Origin: Vicia villosa
Taxonomy: Eukaryota > Streptophyta > Magnoliopsida > Fabales > Fabaceae
NCBI RefSeq assembly: GCF_029867415.1
Contig: NC_081184.1
Span: 72,970,616 to 73,034,615 of the forward strand
Direction of reading: 5' to 3'
Length of the DNA: 64,000 nucleotides
The position numbers were made by a program, and so were the translations under genes. The notes under the pieces were generated by a model. It had not been told where the DNA came from. It did no database searches and worked only from the letters and a program-made list of their open reading frames with translations. Shown here in pieces: positions 12,501-22,807 of this stretch (positions are counted from its first letter, which is position 1; every line of letters starts with the position of its first letter).

Positions 12501-13225
12501 ATGATCCTGGAAGACCTCCTGGTATTGTTCTTAGTGCTGCTACTTCTTTCTGGCTTCCAGTTCCACCTAAACAAGTTTTTGATTTCCTTCGCGACGAAAA
12601 CTCAAGAAATGAGGTAAAGTTTTAGCTAAACTAGCTGCATAACTGTTTGTTACTAGGCCAATTATTTGACAAACTAATTATTGCTTCTAACAGTGGGACA
12701 TTCTTTCTAACGGCGGAGCAGTCCAAGAAATGGCACACATTGCTAACGGAAGAGAAACTGGAAACTGTGTCTCCCTACTAAGAGTAAATGTAAGTTCATA
12801 TTTATGGTTTAACCGTTGAATCAATTGAAAAATGACGTTTAACTTTAACGGTTTTATTTGCGCAGAGTGCGAATTCAAGCCAAAGCAACATGCTAATATT
12901 ACAAGAGAGTGTAACAGATTCAACAGGCTCATTTGTTATCTATGCACCAGTAGATATTGTTGCTATGAATGTGGTTCTAAACGGAGGAGATCCCGATTAT
13001 GTAGCACTTCTTCCATCAGGATTTGCTATACTTTCTGATGGAAACGGAAGTGATGAATCTGGAGCACAAGCTGGTGGTGGATCTCTTTTGACGGTTGCGT
13101 TTCAAATATTGGTTGATTCCGTTCCAACTGCTAAACTTTCGCTCGGATCTGTTGCTACGGTTAATAGTCTTATTACTTGTACTGTCGAGAGAATCAAAGC
13201 TTCTTTATGCGGTGAAGCTGCTTAA
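9539..13225 (+). CDS. HDG2-like: HD-ZIP class IV homeodomain-START transcription factor (HDG2/PDF2-like)
   Basis: Nuclear DNA-binding regulator; relatives control epidermal (L1 layer), trichome and stomatal-lineage genes through L1-box promoters. Coding exons are 9539-9771, 9842-9959, 10041-10229, 10958-11398, 11579-11680, 11791-11991, 12077-12251, 12342-12613, 12694-12789 and 12866-13225. Every intron is GT...AG and phases match, giving 728 residues, close to the family's usual 700-830. Order: acidic N-terminus; homeodomain about 59-117 with [10 protein letters not shown]; leucine zipper-loop-zipper about 118-185 with the class IV CPNC pair at 151-154; START lipid-binding domain about 245-475; HD-SAD region to the end, with [20 protein letters not shown] and the C-terminal [14 protein letters not shown]. 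The seventh intron (90 bp) removes an apparent stop at 12268 and restores [11 protein letters not shown]. The closest family member by my recall is HDG2. No truncation, frameshift or inserted element is seen in exons or introns. Confidence 0.95.
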
Positions 13226-14140
13226 TTCAGCTTCATGACTATTGGAGGGGGTTTCAGGTAATTAAGCTCATTATATATCTTTTCATTCTTAATATAAATC
13301 TTTACTGTTGTTTGAATTATTACTATGATGCTAGAAATTCATGCCAGATAGGCTGCAAGCTTCTTTATTGTTCTAAACCGCAAACTGCAGGCGTGTATGG
13401 CCACACTTAAGATTACAATAGCATTGCAGAAACCTTAAATCCTAAATCCTATACATGCAGAGACCTTTTTATATTAGACCCAAATTCTGATTGTGGATCA
13501 CAATTTAAAACCATAAGATATATGGTGTGTTTTTTAAGTGCATTGATATTTAAAGAGTAGTTCCATCAAATCATGGAATATGTTATGATTTTAAATTACA
13601 CTCCACAAACACAAATGCGCCTGCAATATTGTTGATGTGATAGTCCATGCAACAGTATTAGACTGCAATTGTAGTGCGATTCAAAATCACACTATGAACC
13701 GCATCAGACAATTTTGTCTAGTTTTAATGTAATGTACGTAAAATCTTAATACTAAGTAATTTTTAAATGTGTATTTCAAATATCGTCCGATAAAAAATTA
13801 TGCCACAATATGCACTGCAATCCGCGCAATCACAACACCCGCAACAAGTAGAATTTAAAACTATGAAAACTATATAGTAAACTAGTACTAGAAATAGTGA
13901 AGAGCATTAATTTTGACATTATACCAACTTCAATTATTCGATTTAAATGTTATTATTAACTTTGTTGCAGTTTACAAGGATTAATGGGATGCATTGCTTT
14001 GAAGAAGAAAAAGTGGAAGGTTGTGAGGAAGTTAATTAGGCTTAATTTGCAAAAATGGGGAGAAGTCAAGAGCGCACCTTGCAAATCCTTTTCTTAATTA
14101 AGAGGATTAATTAAGAGGTTCGGGAATTGACTTCCCTAAA
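13226..14140 (+). promoter_or_regulatory. probable 3' UTR with an intron and terminal hairpin
   Basis: Soon after the stop a strong donor (TTTCAG|GTAATTAAG, 13258) pairs with a good acceptor (TTTGTTGCAG, ending 13970), implying a 3' UTR intron of about 710 bp. The downstream exon holds purine-rich GAAGAAGAAAAAGTGG, a CTTAATTAAG palindrome at about 14093-14102, and a perfect 5-bp stem with 5-base loop, GGGAATTGACTTCCC (14122-14136). From memory, HD-ZIP IV transcripts have a conserved 3' UTR element; whether this is it cannot be verified here. Confidence 0.45.
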
Positions 14141-14296
14141 TATAGTAAATTTTGAGCTAACACTATCACCTTACTACCTCATCAACCTTTCTTTTAGACT
14201 AAATATTTATATATAGTTAGACCTACTAGTACTCTTTTGCTTAACTTAGGCTTTAGTATTGAGCTAAACTCTTGATTTAATTTCCTAATTTAATTC

Positions 14297-14956
14297 TTAT
14301 TATTTGTGTGTTTTATAAAGAAGGACCATCATTGTGTGAGGTTTTTCACCTAAGACACACAATTGCTAAATTTCTTACTAGTATAACTCTTTCCCTTTTT
14401 AGGGTTTTGAATTGAATTTGTTTCATTCCTCTAAGTGAAATTGACATATTTTGTCTCTTGAATTAATATTTGTATTGAATTATTAAGGTGGTTGAGTTAA
14501 CTTTAGTGATAGTGTATTATATAATTAATTGAGATTAAATGTGAAGTACTTTTAATTAATATCATATTATGGGCAGGCTATTAATTACAACATTAAAAAG
14601 ACATGTATTCTTTTCTTGACCATGATTTGCTCTTAATGCTAATATGCTAGTATGTGTTTAGCCAAAGGTTGCTAACAAGGGATATAAGTATATAGTTTAG
14701 AAGCCTTAATTATGAGATTGGTCAAAGCAAATTTTGAATGTCATTAACAAGCTCTTTAGGTCGTAGTCATTATATATATGAATGCTATTTCTTATGACAA
14801 AGTCTAACTTTTATTTTCTTAAGGAGAAAATCCACTATTTTTGTTTAACAGCAAAGAAGAATTATATATTATTGATCAAGTTTGTTTGTGTATTATTGAT
14901 CCCATTTTACTCACTTTTTACTTAACTCTTGTTTACTATAAGGTCTCATTTTCTTA
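14297..14956. repeat. duplicated segment, copy 1 (uninterrupted)
   Basis: From CTTATTATTTGTGTG to CTCATTTTC this 660-bp segment matches 57370-63111 in the same order and orientation, apart from two later insertions in the second copy. Identity looks about 85-90% by eye with small indels. It has no long open frame. Homology begins at 14297 and does not include the gene or its hairpin. It could be a segmental duplication or an unrecognised dispersed repeat. Confidence 0.8.
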
Positions 14957-17095
14957 AAACCATCACAATTGTTCAAGGAACAATGTTCATTGGTGAAGTT
15001 AGTTGCTAAGATAAAGAGAACCAAGGATAATAAAAGAATTGTTATTTCATTTCTTTTTGGCTCACCTATGTTCAAGATGTAGTACTAGCATTTGAAGTTA
15101 ATGTAGCTTTGCTCATAATTTCCAAACAAAATCACCTCAATGTGGATGAGTATACACAAGCTATGCTAATGGAATTCAATATTCTCGATGAAGACTGACT
15201 CAAGGTCATGAATATAATTGAGATTTCAAACTCAAAAATATTCAAACTCAAGATTCATCGAAGGAAGCTTATGTTGGAAAACTATATTATCAATAGGGGT
15301 CAAAAATCCTTACTAGAAAGAACCTTTTGTGGTTAATGTTCTGGCAGAGTCAAGGACCAATCCACTTTGTTTCGAGTCATCGAGCCCTGGGAGCCATAGT
15401 AAGATCACAAGATGGTTACACCTTATCTGTACACCTGACCAGGATCGTCAAATCATAAAGACTATTGGATTCTCCAACAAATTCCCTATAACGAAACTAT
15501 TTCCTAAAAGGGCGTAAAATCACTTTTTGGGTTTAATCGTATGATGGTCACACCCTAACAACATACTATATAGAGATCCTATGATATATCCTTAGAGACA
15601 CTTGTCCCTAAAGAAGAATTTAGGGTGTCTAAACCCTAGAACCTAACTATAAAGTCTGGAGAATAGTCCAGACTTAGATGCACAATATTCTAAAACACTA
15701 AAACACACACTTACGATTGTCACTGACCTGATCATCTAAGTATTTGTATGTACAGCCCCAAACATCAACCCAACGGTCCACTGTATCGAAGTTCATCACC
15801 ATTGTCACCATAATCAACAATACTTGAAGGAAAATATATTACCATATCAATTGACATTGTATGTGGGAATCAATTTCCATGTTTTCACTCAACTCAAATG
15901 TGCTGGTGAATCCTCGACACAATTGAATGACAACCGTAACCACAAAAAACCTTCGACCCATATAGCTTTAGCTAGTGCGCCGCGAGGGTATCACTGGAGC
16001 CTTAAGATGAAATGACTTTTTCGTCTCTGAGAGCGTTGGTCTCTCCCCTAACAACTAATGGTTCTTCCAAAGAACATGGAGTTACCGAAGTTTCAAATGG
16101 AATATCAGGATACTAACGATCTACTTAAAGACCTGTTAATGGCTATCCAAAGGAGCAGGAGACATAGGAATGTTGTAAAGGTGGAATACCTCACGTCATA
16201 TTGTAGTGGTGAAAAATTGAGATTAAGGCCATTGATTGACTTAGCTCAGATATTTTAATAGAGTCTCCACCGCGCTTTATTATTTCCAAAGGAAATGGGA
16301 AAAAAAGCAAAATAAAACCCACAAAAGTTTTTAAAATCAAAACTAATAAACATATCAGAGATCTAGGTACGAGGGTTGGTTATGCAAGGGGAATATATTA
16401 GCACCCCTCACATCTACGGTACTCCGTAGGGACCTTTTTGAAATATATATTATCATTGTTATTGTTATAAAACTGTTTTTTTGTGTTTTTTATGTAAATG
16501 GAGTGGGAGGATGAGAAAAGAAGATTTTAAAAGTGAGCTCGATAAGACATCGCATCTTAGGCCTACATAACCATTTAACAATAGGGAAGTTAGATATTTT
16601 GTAGTTCCTCTTAAAAGGAAAATAAAGGGCCAAGTGGAAAAATCTTTTTGGGTGTTGAGCTTTAACCATACTCAACGGGTTTTTAAAATGTTAACTTTAA
16701 GAATACTTAACAAGTTTTAATAAAATGCAAAGCTTTAACAATACAAGACAGAGGGTGATTTTAAAAGAGATTGGTTGAGCTTTAACAATACAAAACCATT
16801 TTTCAAAACAAGTGGGTGCAAAGCTTTAACAATACTAAGCACAAAGTAAAAGAGATAGAAAAAGAGAGTGAGTACCTTGATAATTTCAGTCAATACCATT
16901 CCTATTCCTTTGGAGTTTTAGGCAACATCTTAAGCAATCAATCATGATGAATGTCTCAAGTGATGTGTGTGATATCATGTGTGTATCATGGATACAATCA
17001 ATGGTGAGTTTAACAATATCAAGGTGTAAAATCAAAGATAAAAGTTTAATGAATAAAAGGATAACGTACCTCAAGATCATTTCATGTGTGAATTG
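14957..17095. other. gene-free region with probable old LTR-element debris
   Basis: No gene is supported. Pieces near 15290-16260 look like leader or LTR sequence of a Ty3-type element (degenerate open frames at 15329, 15824 and 16058 without recognisable domains). The GCACCCCTCACATC/ACTCCGTAGGGACC motif near 16403-16435 is, to my recollection, common in Ogre-type legume elements. None of this gives clear ends, so it is reported only as debris. Confidence 0.35.
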
Positions 17096-19380
17096 TAACA
17101 CCCCAATTCTATCCTGCAATTATAAGCGAAAATCAGAGTACATTTAAAAATATTCATCAAATGATGGGATGTCACATTTCGACTTAACCAAACAAACATA
17201 CTCATATTGCATTCAACAAAGATACATAGCATTCGGAAACAAAACTTTATCCAACAACTTCCAATTTCAACTTATAAACATCTTTCAATTCAACTTAACA
17301 CAAATGTCATCATGGAATACAACAATCAAGTAATAACGACTAATCCCCCAAGTGCTATGTATCAGAGCAATTGACACCAACTCGACTTACCATAAAGCAA
17401 CATAAAGACTTCATGAAGTCACTTCGAACATCCACAGGTAATCTCGAATACCTGTCCATTTCCCATGGTAGGGGAAATATCAGCAAAGGGGTGAGATATC
17501 TTACAATATAAAGGAATGCATGATAAATAATATAGGAGATATAGATCATACATAATTTCATCGCAAAATAACTTATCAATATAATACAACTTTCAAAACA
17601 GAAAAAATGTCATTAATTAATTAAGACGTACAACATATTCAAATTCACAATTATACTATCATCACGTCACAACAAACATATCATCGTCTCAAAAATTCAA
17701 ATTACATAATCAACTTATGAAATGGCAACAATATCAACAATCAACCATGACAATGTATACAATTCACAAGTAAGATTCCATCACATCACGACAAACATCT
17801 CATCATCAAGTTATCACATCACCACAAACATAATCAAATAAGACTCAAATGCAATTCACATGTGACTCGACTTATGCAAATGCATGTGGTACCATTTAGA
17901 GTAAAACTCCCACCGTCTCAAAATTTGCCATTGGACACACCGTCGCTATTTGCCATTAAGGCCACCGTCGCTTTTGCCATTAAGGCCACCGTCTCTTTAT
18001 GCAATGGATGTGACTCAACAAATGCAACATCCATACAAACCACATAAAAAATACGTCACAAAATCGTCTAAATCACCATCTAACATTATCAATATAATGT
18101 CGAACTTCAATAACAACAAAATCATCATCATTCATAAGAATGCATCACTTCACAATCACGTCGCTATGTTGCATCATCATACAACAATACTTCACTTCAC
18201 AATCACGTCGCTATGTCATAACATCATACAACATTAATTCACTTCACAATACATCATAATACAACTTATCAACATTGGCCATAGGATCTACGACAACAAC
18301 AACAATTTCCACATACTAGTGACAACGACAACAAATTCACCATATTAACAACAACAACAACAAATTCATCATGTTAACAACAAACATCATCAAATCCATC
18401 ATGTTAATGACAAACATCAACAACTCATCATATTCCTTAGTTCAAGTAATCATCATAACACGTTATATTCAACTTCATATATATTGTTAATTCATCACAT
18501 GGCATCATCGTCAACTCATACATATCAAATACGCACAATTAATCGCATATAGCATACAACATCTTTATCAATTATGCATATCATCACATACATCATTATC
18601 TCATCATAAGGAAGGTACATATCATCATCTCAATAAAATTGTATCGTCATAAGAAAACATACATCAAGTTATACTACAACATAGTTATGTCAATTCATCG
18701 CAAAGAGCATACTTCATATGTTAGCACAACATAGTTCATCACTTAATCTTAATAAACATAATAGGAGACTAAATCCTATGAATCATTTTATTGCATCATG
18801 GTATAGTTCATTGCGTTAGCTTTCCAATGCTTCGAACGGCGCATAAAACGGAGTTACGGATCAAAAGTTATGATCTTTACAAAACCTGCCAAGAATGGAA
18901 ACCTTTAGGTTGACACAAGGGATCTTCAGGTCAACGCATAAAGGTTTTTGTCCCCCTCGGGTTAGCTCAGGTCGACTCATGAGTCAATGCAAAGGATTCT
19001 ATAGGTCGACGCATGCTGAAGAAAACCAGATTTTTTGCCTTTTGGGGTTGCTCAGGTCGACCCAGGCATCTGTGTAGGTCGACCTACACTGCGTAAAAAC
19101 TCAGAAATCACCATTTTTCTTCCTCAATCCCCTCATGCAACACCCACTAACCCATACACCATTTATGCATCAATTGAAAGCAATTTAGCACACATATAAG
19201 GTTCCTAAACATGTTTCTAACCATGGGTTCATACACAAACATCAACAACATGATTAATGGCACAGTTTCATGGATTCTATCATAAACCCTAACAATTTCA
19301 AACTCACACATACATGGAGAATAACATTGAAAATTCTGGTAAGACAGACTCAGAATGTCATACACAATGTCACAACACCT
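17096..19380 (-). mobile_element. old Tekay-like LTR remnant (minus orientation)
   Basis: The plus-strand left end TGTAACACCCCAATTC reads, on the minus strand, as an LTR end GAATTGGGGTGTTACA. Inside, GGTACCA..GCAT..GAGTCACATG (minus) and a CCGTAACTCCG...CGTTCGAAGC block correspond in order to the 3.2-kb LTRs of the Tekay-like element at 26398. It therefore looks like a diverged relative in opposite orientation. The far boundary is uncertain. The middle is rich in CAACAACAA and ATCATCA simple sequence (17640-18760). Confidence 0.45.
18907..19087. repeat. degenerate AGGTCGACCT palindrome array
   Basis: Variants of AGGTCGACCT start at 18907, 18928, 18969, 19003, 19054 and 19076. Two pairs are spaced 21 and 22 bp, and pair-to-pair distance 18907-18969 is 62 bp. 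The arrangement echoes the better preserved arrays at 45.7-46.1, 48.1-48.3 and 51.9-52.2 kb, but the intervening sequence is unrelated. Confidence 0.6.
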
Positions 19381-20029
19381 TTTCTGTCATCAGCTTAGCT
19401 GGGGCAGTACATACGGATCCCCAAATTTTGATCACTTCTAACATGCAGAAGTCCATGAGTGTTGGGATCATATTAGTTCACTTACACAAAGAAATCTGCT
19501 TTGCAGAGGTTCTGTGACAGCACAGTCATTAAATCAAACACTGATGTCATGAACGATGTTATGACATCCAAACTGAACAAACAAACAAACAAACAATGCA
19601 GAAACATAAACAACACACAGAATTGTTCACCCAGTTCGGTTCTAAATAACCTACTCTGTGGGCAACCAAGCCAGGAAGGAAATCCACTATCAGTAGTCTT
19701 AATTCGAAGCTAAATTCCCCCGTTTACAACTTCGCACTTAAACCCTACTCAATGCAATCTCTACCTAGGTTCTCCCTAGATATGGAATATCTCCATTCCA
19801 CTCCCAATCATAGCAATGATGTCTAGCAGTCAACAACTCAGTCACTACTTTGATTTAGTGGCTTATAAAAGCATAAAAAAACATTAGTTTTGATTTAATT
19901 ATTAAAAAATATCAAATAATAAATATTTTTGTGATTTTAAAATATTTTCATAAAATATACAAGGTAAATAAAGAGTGTGTAAAATTTCAAGTGAAAATGA
20001 TTTTGTTTTCTATTTTAAATAAAATGCCA
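19381..20029. other. LTR-type fragment, family unclear
   Basis: The stretch around 19600-19850 (TTCACCCAGTTCGGTTC... and a CTCCCTAGATATGG segment) resembles the kind of sequence found in legume copia LTRs, compare the CAGGCAGTTCGTCG segment at 45137. It has no coding capacity, and no terminal repeats or target duplication were found. After 19870 it becomes AT-rich. Confidence 0.3.
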
Positions 20030-20034
20030 AAGTT

Positions 20035-20285
20035 TGTAAAAATAATAATGGTAAAATTTTGGTTTTGGCCTGGGGAGGGTTTGAACCCACGCCCTTAACA
20101 CGGCAGCTTAAAAGAGTTACCACTGGGCCAACGCGCTACAAGTGATGATGTAATGGGCCCAAGCAGATGAATATGTAACTCATTCAAAAATGTTAGAAAA
20201 TCAAATAAAATCCCAAAAGGTGGGGATCGAACCTGCAACCTTAGCATGGCAAGAGACTTAAGGGCGCGATAAACCAACACGGGTC
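20035..20285 (-). mobile_element. two-unit tRNA-derived SINE-like element
   Basis: On the minus strand two tRNA-like units follow each other. The first ends with a perfect B box GGTTCGATCCC near 20222-20232; its A box is decayed. The second has a perfect A box TGGCCCAGTGG (about 20118-20128) and B box GGTTCAAACCC (about 20080-20092). Both share a GCGC...TTGG context around the A box. The 3' part runs into AT-rich sequence. The right side abuts the truncated Cassandra LTR, so its true 5' end is obscured. Confidence 0.5.
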
Positions 20286-20997
20286 TTTTCAGCATGCTTT
20301 GACCTTACTCGCACGCTTTCCGGGAAACTTCCCAGAAGGTCACCCATCCCTAAATTGCTCTAAGTCAAGCACGCTTAACTGTATAGTTCTTATGGAATGG
20401 GCTACCGAAAAGAAGATGCATCTTGTTGGTATAGGTAGTACCCATCAATCCTTATAAGCTTTCCTTCAACCATGCAGTCCCATACCTACACAGCTTCAGG
20501 ATCCCTCTCATTTCGATGTGGCGACCAACCTTGCCTTCTTCGGCCTCGGTTGTTACATGCGATGTAACCACCCCTTGCCTTCTTCGACCTCGAGTGTTAC
20601 ATGCCCACCAGCTTCCGCATGGTTCGTCCTCGAACCACATCGTACTACGAGAGGTCTGGATCTAATACCATTTGTAACGCCCCAGACTGCTTTCGGGATG
20701 ATTGACTGACCCCACAACCAACACAGGTCTTTTCAGCATGCTTTGATTTCACTCGCACGCTTTCTGGGAAACTTCCCAGAAGGTCAGCCTTCCCTAAATT
20801 GCTCCAAGTCACACTTAACTGTGAAGTTCTTATAGAACGGGCTACCGAAAAGAAGATGCATCTTGTTGGTATAGGTAGTACCCATCAATCCTTATAAGCT
20901 TTCCTTCAACCATGCAGTCCCATACCTGCACAACATCAGGATCCCTCTCATTCTGATCTGGCGATCAACGTTGCCTTCTTCGGCCTCGGTTGTTACA
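20271..20997 (-). mobile_element. Cassandra-type TRIM retrotransposon
   Basis: Two similar LTRs, 20673-20997 and a left-truncated one at 20271-20609, flank only about 63 bp. Read on the minus strand the internal piece begins with a tRNA-Met-type primer site (TGGTATTAGATCC, compare TGGTATCAGAGC) and ends with the polypurine-like GCTGGTGGGCA. Each LTR contains a segment resembling the 3' half of plant 5S rRNA (AGTTAAGCGTG..., GGATGGGTGACC, CTGGGAAGT), the hallmark of Cassandra elements. No protein is encoded. The left LTR has lost its last 50 bases and has a 47-bp internal duplication near 20551-20609. Confidence 0.8.
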
Positions 20998-21613
20998 TGC
21001 GGTGTAACCACCCCTAATGTAACACCCTTCTAAATCCCACGAATATTCATTTAATATTAAGAATTTAAAACAGAGTAATTCATAAAAAGGGTGCAACATT
21101 TCTTCATAAAACTTCTTGATAAAAACATCCCGCTCCGTAACACGGGTTCTCAATGTTTTTATCAAGAAGTTTTATGAAGAAATGTTTCACCCTTTTTATG
21201 AATTACTCTGATTTAAATTCTTAATATTACATGAATATTCGTGGGATTTAGAAGGGTATTACATTAGGGGTGGTTACACCGCAGGTAACAACCGGGGCCG
21301 AAGAAGGCAAGGTTGGTCGCCACATCGGAATGAGAGGGATCCTGATGTTGTGCAGGTATGAGATTGCATGGTTGAAGGAAAACTTATAAGGATTGATGGG
21401 TACTACCTATACCAACAAGATGCATCTTCTTTTCGGTAGCCCGTTCCATAAGAACTTCACAGTTAAGCGTGTTAGACTTGGAGCAATTTAGGGATGGGTG
21501 ACCTTCTGGGAAGTTTCCCGGAAAGCGTGTGAGTGAGGTCAAAGCATGCTGAAAAGACCCGTGTTGGTTTGTGGGGTCAGTCAATCATCCCGAATGGAGT
21601 CTGGGGCGTTACA
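20673..21613. repeat. 940-bp palindrome of Cassandra LTR plus flank
   Basis: The arms are 20673-21122 and about 21149-21613, around a loop of about 26 bp (TCCCGCTCCGTAACACGGGT...). The outer part of each arm is a Cassandra LTR. The inner 113 bp or so (TAATGTAACACCCTTC...GATAAAAACA and its reverse complement) is not Cassandra and is nearly identical between arms. The LTR/flank junction (ACCACCCC|TAATG) is the same on both sides. The LTR arms differ at perhaps 8%. Confidence 0.9.
21284..21613 (+). mobile_element. inverted third copy of the Cassandra LTR
   Basis: This 330-bp copy runs GTAACAACCGGGG...GGGGCGTTACA, in the orientation opposite to the neighbouring Cassandra element. The 5S-like part is at about 21445-21520, with TTAAGCGTG and GGGATGGGTGACC preserved. 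It keeps intact LTR ends but no partner LTR to its right. It is one arm of the large palindrome. Confidence 0.8.
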
Positions 21614-22600
21614 TTATAGACTTAATTTTAATGTTTGAACAACTTCTATGAGGTGTATGGAAGGTATTTGAATGGTTGTTTGACATAGAAACAACTTGGA
21701 ACTCAAAAACTCCAAGTTTATGCAAAGTGACAATTTTGAAGTTTCAAGTGGAATAGTGATTTTGATAATTCATGTGTATTTGATATCAGAAGCAAAGGCA
21801 TCTAATTATAGGCAAAATTTATGGTTTGTGGGGGGAAAAGTCATATCAAAAGATTGCTTCAAACTTAAGTTGACTTGTTTTGCTTCTTTGTGAAGAAACC
21901 TTGAAAATCATCGTTCCAATGGTACTTGCAAAGCCTTAATCACAACTTAGGGAAGATTTTCTGAGTTTTAGGTGGTTGCTTGTTGGGTTTGTGTTGCTTT
22001 TGGTGCCGAATAAACAAGTTGTAAGCTCCAAGCAAGAGTTGTAATCATATATTCATGATTTTGATCTTTAAAAGTCAATGGTTGGCCAAATTCCTCAAAA
22101 GTCAGAGATGATCTTAAACAATTGGCCTTTTCCAAATGAATTGCATTCTTCTAAGTATCAATTGAATTAGGATCTCCCAACCAAATGGATAATGCGAATG
22201 GATTATAATGATGTATTAGAGATACTTGAATCATGATTTGAGCCATGGAACCATGCCTTGACTAAAATTCAACTTCCCGAATGAATTAGGTCAAAACCCT
22301 AATTGTGGATCAGATAAAATTGAAAGTTGTTGATCTTGAATTGAACCATGTTTGGGCTTGGATTTTGATGAGGGGAATCACTTGGGAATATGATAATGCT
22401 TGAGCTCCTTATGAGCCACAAAATCCTAATTTTCCTGAGCTCCTTGATCAATTGCCTATCTTGTGAAACAAGTAACAAACAAACACAATCTTTTTTTGTA
22501 TATTTTTTGGTTAGAAATCATGAATGATTATGGATGAGATGAATAATTATGATAAATGAAGTTGGATATTTGGGTAAAAATTGGGGGGAATGACACATAT
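21614..22600. other. non-coding LTR-type sequence, Ogre-like by recollection
   Basis: The region has prose-like low GC with repeated TTGATCTTGAATTG and CATGAATGAT phrases, and ends at GGGGGGAATGACAC followed by gag-like sequence. It is likely the LTR or untranslated part of an old Ty3 element, possibly the one whose gag is split at 22807. No ends or open frames support this firmly. Confidence 0.3.
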
Positions 22601-22807
22601 GTGCTCACAATGAGTATTCAGAGGCATGAAGTTCTTTGTCGCCTTACCTACCCTTTTGAACATCATCTTGTCGTTTATGGGCGAGGTGTAAATGATCTTC
22701 CTCTAAAGGTGTGAGCTCTTGGTGTTGGAAACACACTCCTTATTGTCACATGCCTTCTTTTCGACAATTTTTTCCTCGCCCTTTATCTAACACTCAACTC
22801 TGGTGAC
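22600..22807 (-). pseudogene. Ty3/gypsy gag remnant, downstream part
   Basis: Minus-strand translation from 22807 leftwards gives IKGEE-K-VEKKACDNKEC, the familiar tail of a plant Ty3 (Tat/Ogre-like) gag, with one in-frame stop. It is the continuation of the gag piece at 53503-53960. The insertion of the 22808-53502 element separates the two halves at the GTGAC target duplication, and the reading frame is continuous across it. Confidence 0.65.

Noticed and set aside
21445..21520. 5S rRNA gene
   Set aside because: Only the 3' part of 5S is similar, with several changes. It lies inside a Cassandra LTR, where such a segment is expected.
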